From: Hoeflea prorocentri
Lineage (GTDB): Bacteria > Pseudomonadota > Alphaproteobacteria > Rhizobiales > Rhizobiaceae
DNA: 64,000 bases
Assembly (NCBI RefSeq): GCF_027944115.1
Contig: NZ_JAPJZI010000001.1
Coordinates: 2,542,001-2,606,000, forward strand
Direction: 5' to 3'
Shown: one piece after another, positions 53,684 through 61,715 of the stretch
Layout of the letters: each line of letters begins with the position of its first letter
How positions within the stretch are numbered: position 1 is the stretch's first letter
The notes under the pieces: generated by a model
What the model was told of the DNA's origin: nothing
What the model saw: the letters and a program-made list of their open reading frames with translations, nothing else
Database searches by the model: none
Translations under genes and position numbers: made by a program

Positions 53684-54337
53684 ATGCCAAAAGCAGCCGA
53701 GACGCGCGTGCGGCGCAGTCAAGCAAAAATCCTCGCCGCCGCTGAGGCAACCTTTCTGCATAACGGGTTTTTGGGAACAAGTATGGACGCTGTTGCCGAC
53801 CAGGCCGGGGTCTCGAAGCAGACGGTGTATTCCAACTTCGGATCAAAAGAAGCCCTGTTCCTTCGGGTCGTGCATGAAATGACTGGTGCAGCAGCTGCGG
53901 AACTCCTGGAAATTGAACCAGAATGCACATACCCGGTCTCTGCTAGAGACTATTTCTATTCTGCTTCCGTGGCCCAACTGAACGTTGTGATGACGCCAAG
54001 GTTGATGAGACTGCGCCGTATGGTCATCGGAGAGGTTGAACGGTTTCCGGAACTGGGGCGAGAGTTGCACAAACATGGGCCGAAGCCTTCGATCAACAAG
54101 TTCGCCCGGGCAATTTCCCACTATCAGTTATCAGGTCAGCTGATCGAATGCGATCCAGCGAAGGCAGCAACACACTACAACTGGTTGTTGATGGGTGAAC
54201 CTGTGAACGCTGCGATGCTCCTGGGTGAAGCTGGACTTCCAACAAAGACACAGATGCGTGCCCACACAAGCGAGTGTGTCGAGTTGTTTTTTAACGCGTA
54301 CGGCACGCTCAAAAGCCAGCCCCAGGTCTGCGTTTGA
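53684..54337 (+). CDS. TetR/AcrR-family transcriptional regulator
   Basis: Repressor of 217 aa. The N-terminal helix-turn-helix is clear (AAEATFLHNGFLGTSMDAVADQAGVSKQTVYSNFGSKEALF, about 14-55), followed by an AefR/AcrR-type ligand domain. A strong GAGGAGGA sequence precedes two in-frame ATGs; 53684 has the better spacing, 53675 would add three residues. The ACTGGAC-type palindrome upstream suggests autoregulation and control of the divergent GFA-like operon. No transporter gene is adjacent, so the inducer is unknown. The gene is followed by IS-derived debris. Confidence 0.88.
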   Translation: MPKAAETRVRRSQAKILAAAEATFLHNGFLGTSMDAVADQAGVSKQTVYSNFGSKEALFLRVVHEMTGAAAAELLEIEPECTYPVSARDYFYSASVAQLNVVMTPRLMRLRRMVIGEVERFPELGRELHKHGPKPSINKFARAISHYQLSGQLIECDPAKAATHYNWLLMGEPVNAAMLLGEAGLPTKTQMRAHTSECVELFFNAYGTLKSQPQVCV

Positions 54338-54357
54338 ACATGCGTTGTACCAAAGCG

Positions 54358-54560
54358 GTCGTTGGTCTGGATGACAGGCGTGTCCTGAACGGCATTTTCC
54401 GGGTCAAGGTCGGGATACGGCCCCACACCATCTGCTGCAATCGCTTCGTGCGTTGGCGTTGCAGGCCCCCGGGATCATATCTTTACCGCCATCCCGCATC
54501 GGGATGATGCCGAGGCGCTGATGATCGACAGCACGATAGCTTGCGCACATCAGCACGACA
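54358..54560 (+). pseudogene. decayed IS5-family transposase fragment
   Basis: Plus-strand translation gives pieces of an IS5-type transposase: VVGLDDRRVLNGIF from 54358, then, after an apparent internal deletion, PHTICCNRFVRWR in the same frame (about 54424-54460), and, after a frame change, EALMIDSTIACAHQH (about 54512-54553). These match the N-terminal DDRRVLNGIFWVLR, the YGP-TTCYNRFVRW and the IDSTIVRAHQH segments of the family. No terminal repeats or full transposase remain. The rest of the 54338-54604 gap holds nothing else that I can see. Confidence 0.75.
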
Positions 54561-54604
54561 GTTGCATCCGGAATAGTGCCAGAAATGAGACCACGGTCTG
54601 GTCC

Positions 54605-54970
54605 CTATTCCTGCGGGCGGATATAGCGGCCATAGACCCAGCCCGCCTGAAACTCCTCGGTCCCCGTCGGATCATGCCAAACCTCACACCATGTGTAGCG
54701 GACCATTTGTGTCTGATCCGGCACCGGCAAGGTCGAGATGTCCTTCAAATCAACGCCGTTCATGCAGCGGCCGGTCATCTGCAACGGCGTGCCGTTCGGA
54801 TATCCGGCCCGAATGGCGGATTTCGACGACGGCCACGCCCGGACATTGAGAACATCGTTCCAATCGACATTGGCGACTTCCCAGGCGGCAAAGCCGGATG
54901 CGTGAGCCGATGGAGCCGCAAGCGAGCCTGCCACGGCGATGACAGCAAGAAGTGTGCGCGATTTGAACAT
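54605..54970 (-). CDS. exported SH3-type domain protein
   Basis: A 121-aa periplasmic protein. A signal peptide (about 1-24, ending SAHA-SG) is followed by a bacterial SH3-like fold (DVLNVRAWPSSKSAIRAGYPNGTPLQMTG, then WCEVWHD and QAGWVYGRYI). Two cysteines (GRCMN and TWCEV) may pair. SH3b domains often bind cell-wall peptides or proteins. ATG 54970 follows AAGGAAGGA. It is a stand-alone gene with its 3' end touching the IS remnant. Confidence 0.8.
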   Translation of the reverse strand: MFKSRTLLAVIAVAGSLAAPSAHASGFAAWEVANVDWNDVLNVRAWPSSKSAIRAGYPNGTPLQMTGRCMNGVDLKDISTLPVPDQTQMVRYTWCEVWHDPTGTEEFQAGWVYGRYIRPQE

Positions 54971-55134
54971 TGTTTATCCTTCCTTAGGCAGCAAGCCTGT
55001 TGCAATTGCGATACGGTCGCACAAGACCGGTGAACCCATACTGAGTTTCCGGTTCATCTACTGTTCATTGCCATCTTGAACCCGCGGTCCTCGCTCTTTA
55101 TGTGCGAATGGACACAAGCATAAAAGGGATATCC

Positions 55135-57228
55135 ATGTTCGAAAACCTGCCCGCCGCCCCAACCGCAAAAAAGCATCCTGTCACGGATACCCGGCACGGC
55201 ATCAAACGCATGGATGACTATGCCTGGCTCAGAGCGGAAAACTGGCAGCAGGTGTTTCAGGATCCCGCCGTGCTTGATGTCGATATCAGGGCTTATCTTG
55301 AAGCGGAGAACGCCTATCAACAGACCGCCATGGCAGATACCGAATCCTTGCAGAAGGATTTGTTTTCCGAAATGCGCGGACGAATCAAGGAAGATGATTC
55401 ATCCGTCCCCTCGCCCGACGGGCCGTTTGCCTATGGCACCTCTTTTGTAACCGGCGGCGAGCATCCACGGTTTTTTCGTGTTCGACGAGGCGGGGCGGAA
55501 GAGCAGTTGCTGCTCGACGGTGATGCCGAGGCTGGCAGCCGCGCCTATTTCCGGCTGTCCGGCGCCAATCACTCGCCGGACCATGGCCGGCTGATCTGGG
55601 GGTATGACGACAAGGGCTCCGAGTACTTCAAACTACAAGTACGCGATATCGAAAGCGGAAAGGACCTCGACGATGTGGTTGAGAATACCGGCGGCGGCGG
55701 GGCATGGTCCGCGCAGGCGGATGGCTTCTTCTACACGCTTCTGGACGAGAACCACCGCCCTTCCAAGGTCTTCCGGCATGGGATCGGCAGCGAACAGAAC
55801 CAGGACCGGCTTGTCTATGAGGAAAATGATCCGGGCTTCTTCGTCGGCGTCGGCGGAAGCAAGCTCAACGACTTCATCTTCATCAATATCCACGATCACC
55901 AGACGTCGGAATACCACATTCTTGCGGCGGATGACCCCGATGCCAGCCCCAAACTTGTGGCCGCGCGCGAAACCGGCGTCGAATACGACCTGCATGAGGG
56001 CGGAGATGTGTTTTACATCCTCACCAATGCGGACGGCGCAAAAGACTTCAAGATCGTCGAGGCACCGACCGATGCACCCGGCCGGGAAAACTGGCGCGAT
56101 GTGGTGCCGCATGCGCCGGGACGGCTGATTCTCAGCCACATGGTCTTTGCCGGTCACCTGATCTGGCTGGAACGCCAGGACGGCCTGCCACGTATCATCA
56201 TCCGCGACCGGGCCAGCCAGGAAGAGCATGCCATTGCCTTTGACGAAGAGGCCTATTCCCTCGGCCTGCAAGGCAGCTACGAATACGACACCGAAGTGAT
56301 CCGGTTCTCCTATTCTTCGATGACAACGCCGAGCCAGCAGTTCGACTACAATATGCGCACGCGTGAGCGGGTTTTGCTGAAAACCCAGGAAGTGCCCTCT
56401 GGACATGACCCGGACGCCTACGTGACTCGCCGTGTGATGGCGCCGTCACATGACGGCACCCCGGTGCCCGTCAGTCTGCTTTACCGCAAGGATACACCGC
56501 TCGACGGGAGCGCGCCCTGTCTGCTTTACGGGTACGGCTCTTATGGCGCGACGATCCCGTCAGCATTCAATACCAATTGTCTCTCCCTCGTCGACCGCGG
56601 GTTCATTTACGCCATTGCGCATGTACGCGGCGGTAAGGACAAGGGTTTCTCCTGGTACGAAGACGGAAAACACCTCAATAAAATCAACACGTTTAAAGAT
56701 TTTATTGCTGCTGCGGACTATCTGGCGGCGGAAAAATTCACATCTTTCGACAGGATTGTCGCGGAAGGCGGCTCGGCCGGCGGCATGTTAATGGGAGCGG
56801 TGGCAAATATGGCGCCGGACCGTTTCGGTGCGATCATCGCGGCGGTGCCGTTTGTCGACGTGCTGACAACAATGCTGGACGATACACTGCCCCTGACGCC
56901 GCCAGAATGGCCGGAATGGGGCAATCCGATCGCGTCCCGTGAGGATTACGAGTATATCGCGTCCTATTCGCCTTACGACAATGTTGTTGCTCAGGACTAT
57001 CCGCCGATCCTGGCGATTGCGGGACTGACGGACCCGCGTGTGACCTACTGGGAACCGGCAAAATGGGTTGCCCGTCTCAGGGATGTGAAAACCGGAGATG
57101 CGCCGGTTCTATTGAAAACCAATATGGAGGCCGGTCATGCGGGCGCTTCCGGCCGCTTCCAGCGGCTTGAGGAAATCGCTTTTGAATATGCATTTGCACT
57201 GAAGGTCACGAAATCGGCGAAGATATAG
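55135..57228 (+). CDS. ptrB: oligopeptidase B (S9A prolyl-oligopeptidase family)
   Basis: Serine peptidase cutting short peptides after Arg/Lys. The 697 aa comprise an N-terminal beta-propeller and a C-terminal alpha/beta-hydrolase domain. The triad is S547 (GGSAGG), D633 (LTDPRVTYWEPAKW) and H668 (EAGHAGASGR). ATG 55135 follows AAGGGATATCC and starts the conserved PAAPTAKKHPV region; a GTG 33 bases earlier is less likely. No signal peptide, so cytosolic. Family members also include prolyl oligopeptidases, but the AEGGSAGGML context is of the PtrB type. Confidence 0.88.
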   Translation: MFENLPAAPTAKKHPVTDTRHGIKRMDDYAWLRAENWQQVFQDPAVLDVDIRAYLEAENAYQQTAMADTESLQKDLFSEMRGRIKEDDSSVPSPDGPFAYGTSFVTGGEHPRFFRVRRGGAEEQLLLDGDAEAGSRAYFRLSGANHSPDHGRLIWGYDDKGSEYFKLQVRDIESGKDLDDVVENTGGGGAWSAQADGFFYTLLDENHRPSKVFRHGIGSEQNQDRLVYEENDPGFFVGVGGSKLNDFIFINIHDHQTSEYHILAADDPDASPKLVAARETGVEYDLHEGGDVFYILTNADGAKDFKIVEAPTDAPGRENWRDVVPHAPGRLILSHMVFAGHLIWLERQDGLPRIIIRDRASQEEHAIAFDEEAYSLGLQGSYEYDTEVIRFSYSSMTTPSQQFDYNMRTRERVLLKTQEVPSGHDPDAYVTRRVMAPSHDGTPVPVSLLYRKDTPLDGSAPCLLYGYGSYGATIPSAFNTNCLSLVDRGFIYAIAHVRGGKDKGFSWYEDGKHLNKINTFKDFIAAADYLAAEKFTSFDRIVAEGGSAGGMLMGAVANMAPDRFGAIIAAVPFVDVLTTMLDDTLPLTPPEWPEWGNPIASREDYEYIASYSPYDNVVAQDYPPILAIAGLTDPRVTYWEPAKWVARLRDVKTGDAPVLLKTNMEAGHAGASGRFQRLEEIAFEYAFALKVTKSAKI

Positions 57229-57369
57229 GAAAGGATCCGAACTGCGGCAAAGGGTCTGATCCATATTGGAACAGCGGCGATTGGACCTATCTGAAGAGCG
57301 GTTCTCTTGTTCAACCGTCACAATTATCTGTTTTAGCTAACTGAAAACGCCATGCGAGGGGGCGAAATT

Positions 57370-58170
57370 ATGTCGGCGGAAAGCAATTCAATACGAAGTA
57401 GAAAGACCCGTGTCCTGGATGTGGTGCGCAGCGGCCGCCTAACGCCCAATATGCACCGTGTCACGCTGGGCGGGATGGAATTGGCCGATTTTCCCGGCGG
57501 CCAGGAGAGTGCTCATGTCAAGCTGCTTCTGCCCGAGCGCGGCGCCACCCAGGCCAGCTTCCGCCAGCGCCTGCTGTCGGACCCGAAGCAGATCACAACA
57601 CGAACCTACACGGTGCGCCATCACCGCCCGCACGCTCAGGAAATCGACATTGATTTTGTCATCCACGAGGGCGGCGGCGCTGCCTGTGACTGGGCGCTGG
57701 GCAGCCGCCCGGGCGATTTTGCCGGCATAGCCGGCCCGGGCCCGATCAAGGCACCAGATCCCGTCAGTGACTGGTTTTTGTTCTGCGCCGATATGACGGC
57801 GCTGCCAGCCGCAGCAGCGTCGATGGAAACGCTGCCGCCAACAGCAGTCGGACATGCCATTCTTGAAATCACCTGCGACGATGATATCCAGCCCATCGAT
57901 GCGCCACCCGGCATGATGTGCCACTGGCTGATCCATGAGAACCCCAGCGAGTTCAGCGATCAACAACTGGAATATGTCAAGGCGCTGGACTGGCTGGACG
58001 GCACGCCCGGTGTCTTTGTGGCCGGCGAATCCACTACTGTATCAAGTCTGAAAACACACCTGACCGAGATCCGTAATCTTGACCGCAAGGGCATGTATAT
58101 CAGCGCCTATTGGAAGATCGGCCTGGTTGAGGATCAGCACCAGATCGAAAAACGCGCGAAGGCTGCTTAG
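57370..58170 (+). CDS. siderophore-interacting protein (NADPH-dependent ferric-chelate reductase type)
   Basis: A 266-aa cytosolic flavoprotein of the ViuB/YqjH family, which releases iron from ferric siderophores. The FAD-binding RTYTVRHHR motif (about 78-86), the EIDIDFVIHEGGGAACDWALGSRPGD stretch and the C-terminal FVAGESTTVSSLKTHL ending are typical. ATG 57370 follows GAGGGGGCG. No siderophore uptake genes are adjacent. Its stop codon overlaps that of the convergent cytochrome gene. Confidence 0.87.
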   Translation: MSAESNSIRSRKTRVLDVVRSGRLTPNMHRVTLGGMELADFPGGQESAHVKLLLPERGATQASFRQRLLSDPKQITTRTYTVRHHRPHAQEIDIDFVIHEGGGAACDWALGSRPGDFAGIAGPGPIKAPDPVSDWFLFCADMTALPAAAASMETLPPTAVGHAILEITCDDDIQPIDAPPGMMCHWLIHENPSEFSDQQLEYVKALDWLDGTPGVFVAGESTTVSSLKTHLTEIRNLDRKGMYISAYWKIGLVEDQHQIEKRAKAA

Positions 58171-59078
58171 TAACCGTTCGGGTGCCCCGGGATCGCCTTG
58201 AGATAGGCGGCGATTGCCTGCCTGTCCTCGGCCGTCAGCTTTGCCATGTTCTGCTGCACCGACACCATAGATCCGCCAACGGAATCGAAATCGGGTGTAA
58301 ACCCGCTCTCGAGGTAATAGGCTAGATCGCCGGCGCTCCAGCCCTTCACGCTACCATCGGGCGTGATGTTGGGAATGATGCCCTCCCCGTCGGGGTTTTG
58401 AGCGCCGGAATACGCAGCATCCAACTTCAGCCCGCCAATCAAAGATCGTGGCGTGTGGCATTCGCCGCAGTGCCCCGGCCCTTCGACCAGATACTGGCCG
58501 CGCTTTATCGCATCATCGGAGGTGTCGAGCGCGACCACCGGCTCGTCAGTCAGATACAGCAGGTTCCACAGCCCAACCGCGCGACGGATGTTGAATGGAA
58601 ATCCGAGTTCATGACCAGGTGCGACATTGTCGCTTTTCGGCAGGGTCTTCAAATACGCCCACATGTCGTTGAGATCGGACATGTTCATGCGGGTGTAGGA
58701 TGTGTAGGGAAAGGACGGATAGAGGTTCGCGCCACTGGGCGCACGTCCGTGCTTCATCGCATTGGCGAAGTCAGCGAATGTCCAGCTACCAATTCCGGCG
58801 GTTTCGTCCGGAGAGATATTGGGCGCGTGAAACGTACCAAAATCACTTTTGAGCGAGAGACCTCCAGAAAGGACGAGCTTGTCGTCGTCCCTGGCGCCGG
58901 GCGCGGCATGGCACGATGCGCAGCCGCCTGCCCAGAACATCATTTCTCCGTTGGCAAGGTCAGGCTCACCAAGCCCTGCAAACGCGCTTTCGTCCAGCTT
59001 TCCGGGCGCTGACAGGAACCAGAGCGCAACGCCTGCAACGACCGCCAGAACAAGCAACACGCCGATAATCCTACGCAT
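58167..59078 (-). CDS. dihaem cytochrome c
   Basis: Exported electron carrier of 303 aa with an N-terminal membrane anchor or signal peptide (about 4-22) and two class I haem domains with CASCH (53-57) and CGECH (204-208). The axial-methionine regions are plausible at YTRMNMSD and near SMVSVQQNMAKL. It resembles the cytochrome subunit of membrane-bound alcohol or gluconate dehydrogenases, but no dehydrogenase is next to it. ATG 59078 starts the signal segment. The stop codon overlaps that of the convergent siderophore-interacting protein gene (58167-58170). Confidence 0.88.
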   Translation of the reverse strand: MRRIIGVLLVLAVVAGVALWFLSAPGKLDESAFAGLGEPDLANGEMMFWAGGCASCHAAPGARDDDKLVLSGGLSLKSDFGTFHAPNISPDETAGIGSWTFADFANAMKHGRAPSGANLYPSFPYTSYTRMNMSDLNDMWAYLKTLPKSDNVAPGHELGFPFNIRRAVGLWNLLYLTDEPVVALDTSDDAIKRGQYLVEGPGHCGECHTPRSLIGGLKLDAAYSGAQNPDGEGIIPNITPDGSVKGWSAGDLAYYLESGFTPDFDSVGGSMVSVQQNMAKLTAEDRQAIAAYLKAIPGHPNGY

Positions 59079-59193
59079 AATTCCCGCCTCCGCTCATATT
59101 GCTCTGACCATGGCACAGACTACAGATTATCAAGGGCTGCCCGGTCAAGGCTTTACCTGCAAACAATATGGGCTTTTTGAGATGGAGCCGCCT

Positions 59194-59223
59194 AAAACAA
59201 AAAAACCCCGGCTTGCGCCGGGG
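59194..59223 (-). terminator. strong rho-independent terminator after sodB
   Basis: A perfect 7-bp GC-only stem CCCCGGC/GCCGGGG (59206-59212 and 59217-59223, loop TTGC). On the minus strand it is followed by seven T, G and four T. It lies 21 bases after the sodB stop and also shields the cytochrome gene from read-through. Confidence 0.88.
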
Positions 59224-59244
59224 CTTGATATTTACTGCAATCGA

Positions 59245-59841
59245 TCAGGCTGACTCATAGAGTTCAAGCACGTAATCCCAGTTGATCAGGCTGTCGACAA
59301 AGGCTTCGAGATATTTCGGGCGGGCGTTGCGGTAGTCAATGTAATAGGAATGCTCCCACACATCGACGCCGAGAACCGGCGTAGCGCCGTGAACCAGCGG
59401 GTTTTCACCGTTGGGTGTCTTCATGACCTCTAACTTGCCGTCCTTGACTGCCAGCCATGCCCAGCCGGACCCGAACTGGGTCATGCCCGCATTAATAAAA
59501 TCGGCGCGGAACTTGTCATAACCGCCGAGATCGCTGTCGACAGCCGCCGCAAGCTTGCCCGGCAGCGCCGTTCCACCGCCATCCTTCTTCATCCATTTCC
59601 AGAAATGGACATGGTTGTAGTGCTGCGCTGCATTGTTGAAGAGCCCCGCATTGCTGCCGAATGACTGACGCACGACATCTTCAAGCGACAGGCTGTCCAT
59701 GCCGGCCTCGGCGGCCAGCTTATTGCCGTTGTCGACATAGGCTTTGTGGTGTTTGTCGTGGTGATACTCGAGTGTCTCGCGCGACATAAAGGGCGCAAGT
59801 GCATCGTAGTCATAGGGAAGATCCGGCAGTTCAAAAGCCAT
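59245..59841 (-). CDS. sodB: Fe/Mn superoxide dismutase
   Basis: Converts superoxide to peroxide and oxygen in the cytosol. The 198 aa carry the metal ligands H27, H74, D160 and H164 (DVWEHSYYIDY) and the AAQHYNHVHFWKWM motif. Features such as GGGTALPGKL lean to the iron or cambialistic type; metal choice cannot be decided from this alone. ATG 59841 follows AAGGAG. A promoter with a palindromic element lies 35-65 bases upstream, and a strong terminator follows. Confidence 0.95.
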   Translation of the reverse strand: MAFELPDLPYDYDALAPFMSRETLEYHHDKHHKAYVDNGNKLAAEAGMDSLSLEDVVRQSFGSNAGLFNNAAQHYNHVHFWKWMKKDGGGTALPGKLAAAVDSDLGGYDKFRADFINAGMTQFGSGWAWLAVKDGKLEVMKTPNGENPLVHGATPVLGVDVWEHSYYIDYRNARPKYLEAFVDSLINWDYVLELYESA

Positions 59842-59875
59842 GTCGCTCTCCTTCAAAGGCGTTTGTTCTGGGCTG

Positions 59876-59905
59876 GAACATATGTTCGAGTACCGATTGC
59901 GGCAA
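59876..59905 (-). promoter_or_regulatory. sodB promoter with 12-bp palindrome over the -10
   Basis: On the minus strand TTGCCG (59905-59900), a 17-base spacer and TATGTT (59882-59877) form a plausible sigma-70 promoter for sodB. A perfect 12-bp palindrome GAACATATGTTC (59876-59887) covers the -10, so a repressor there would block the promoter. Confidence 0.45.
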
Positions 59906-59962
59906 GGCATTGATCGGGAATAATTGTTCGCGCCGCAGGTTTCAGGCAGGTTTGCCTGCCAT

Positions 59963-60841
59963 TCAGATCTTCACTCCTGAATGGGCCCAGTCCCAATAGA
60001 GCTCGCGCGCCTTCCGGGCGACCGGCCCGGCCTGCAACTCGCGGCCCTCGACCTTGATGATCGGAACAACCTTGGAGTGATTGCCGGTCGAAAAGACCTC
60101 GTCAGCGTCCATGAAGTCGGACACATGCAGCCTGCCTTCGATGACTTCGTGCCCAGCATCACGCAGCAGGCCGATGATGCGCTGACGGGTAATGCCGTTC
60201 AGGAACGTGCCGTTTGGAGCCGGCGTGAAGACCACCCCGTCCTTGACCAGAAAAACATTCGACGTTGCGGTTTCGGCGACGTTGCCGAGCATGTCGAGAA
60301 CAAGCGCGTTATCGAATCCGCGTGACTTGGCTTCCATGATCGCGCGGCCATTGTTGGGATAAAGACAACCGCTCTTGGCGTCCGTCGGCATGGTTTCATG
60401 GGATGGCCGGCGAAAGGGTGAAACGGACACCGAAAAGCCGTTGGACGGGATCATCGGCGCTTCATAAAGGCAAAGACAAAAGCGGGTCGATTCCGGGTCT
60501 GCCGGAACGGACATGTATCCACCGTGTTCGGCCCAATACATGGGCCGGATATAAACCGCCGTATCACCATCGAACTTTTTCAAGCCCTCCTGCGCGAGGC
60601 CGACGATCTCTTCTGCGCCCATGGTCGCCTTCAGCCCCAGCGCCTTTGCTGAATTGTTGACCCTTTCGCTGTGAAGGTCGAGGTCGGGCGCCACATTCTC
60701 GAACCATCTGGCGCCATCAAAGACCGACGTACCGAGCCACATTGCATGGGAGCGTGGCCCGATGAGCGGAACATTGCCCTCGTGCCAATCTCCATCGACA
60801 AAGGTCCAAGTGGTTGATTGAACGCTCGAAACTACTGCCAT
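59963..60841 (-). CDS. ilvE: branched-chain amino acid aminotransferase
   Basis: PLP class IV aminotransferase of 292 aa acting in the last step of Leu, Ile and Val synthesis and the first of their breakdown. Motifs are GTSVFDGARWFENVAPDLDLHSERVNNSA near the N-terminus, the catalytic-lysine region AKSGCLYPNNGRAIMEAKSRGFDNALVLD, and NVAETATSNVFLVKDG with GTFLNGITRQRI later. ATG 60841 follows GGAGGA. D-amino-acid aminotransferase or aminodeoxychorismate lyase are related folds, but this motif set is BCAT-like. It is divergent from the haloacid dehalogenase gene. Confidence 0.9.
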   Translation of the reverse strand: MAVVSSVQSTTWTFVDGDWHEGNVPLIGPRSHAMWLGTSVFDGARWFENVAPDLDLHSERVNNSAKALGLKATMGAEEIVGLAQEGLKKFDGDTAVYIRPMYWAEHGGYMSVPADPESTRFCLCLYEAPMIPSNGFSVSVSPFRRPSHETMPTDAKSGCLYPNNGRAIMEAKSRGFDNALVLDMLGNVAETATSNVFLVKDGVVFTPAPNGTFLNGITRQRIIGLLRDAGHEVIEGRLHVSDFMDADEVFSTGNHSKVVPIIKVEGRELQAGPVARKARELYWDWAHSGVKI

Positions 60842-60996
60842 GGACCATTCCTCCGTTACATCGGCCAGTTGCGGCCCACTCAAATTCATCAAGGCGTTCA
60901 GGTCAATATGTGAATGCCGCACACCGGCAATTACACGCTCTTGACGAAATGCATCGGCAGGAACATGCTGCAGCGCAAAATGAAAGGACAGGGATA

Positions 60997-61659
60997 ATGG
61001 CTTCCGCCAACGGTTTTGCCGCTTATGTTTTCGATGCTTACGGCACATTGTTCGATGTGCATGCTGCGGTTCGCCGTCATGCATCAGTTGTCGGACCGAA
61101 CGGCCAGCTGCTGTCGGAGATCTGGCGCGCCAAGCAGCTGGAATATTCCTGGGTGCGCTCATTGATGGGCGCCTATTGCGACTTCTGGCAACTGACGGAG
61201 CAGGCTCTGGATTTTGCCATTGAGGCTGTGCCGGACATCGACCCGAAGCATCGCGACACGCTGCTGGAGGCCTATTGGAAACTCGATTGCTATGAAGAGG
61301 TGCCGACGGTCCTAAAGGCCTTGAAGGACCGCGGCGCAAAACTTGCCATCCTTTCCAACGGCTCACCGGCAATGCTTGAATCGGCGGTGCGCAATGCGGC
61401 GCTTGATTCCATTCTGGACGACGTCTTCTCGGTCGATGAACTTCAGACCTTCAAGACGTCACCGTCGGTTTATGACCTGGTCACAACCGCATACCGGCTT
61501 TATCCCGATGCGGTTTCGTTCCAATCCTCCAACCGATGGGACATAGCCGGCGCGCAAAAATTCGGTTTCAGGACCGTCTGGATCAACCGAGCCTCCAATC
61601 CGGACGAGTACCGGGATTATTCTCCCGACGTCGTACTGCCCAATCTGCAGCAGCTTTAG
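60997..61659 (+). CDS. haloacid dehalogenase, type II
   Basis: HAD-superfamily hydrolase of 220 aa, cytosolic. The catalytic aspartate is D13 in FDAYGTLFD. The SNGSP (motif II), FKTSPSVYDL lysine (motif III) and the SSNRWDIAGAQKFGFRTVWINR stretch mark the L-2-haloacid dehalogenase subgroup, which turns 2-haloacids into hydroxy acids with inversion. ATG 60997 follows AGGACAGGGA. It converges on the photolyase gene with a 56-base gap. The natural substrate may differ from haloacids. Confidence 0.9.
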   Translation: MASANGFAAYVFDAYGTLFDVHAAVRRHASVVGPNGQLLSEIWRAKQLEYSWVRSLMGAYCDFWQLTEQALDFAIEAVPDIDPKHRDTLLEAYWKLDCYEEVPTVLKALKDRGAKLAILSNGSPAMLESAVRNAALDSILDDVFSVDELQTFKTSPSVYDLVTTAYRLYPDAVSFQSSNRWDIAGAQKFGFRTVWINRASNPDEYRDYSPDVVLPNLQQL

Positions 61660-61715
61660 GGCTGGACTTGTCTCGCACCCCTGCCCGGGTTTGAACACGC
61701 TGACAGGGGCGTCCG

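Noticed and set aside
58167-58170. Overlapping stop codons of convergent genes
   Set aside because: A compact arrangement only, with no sign of function beyond tight packing.
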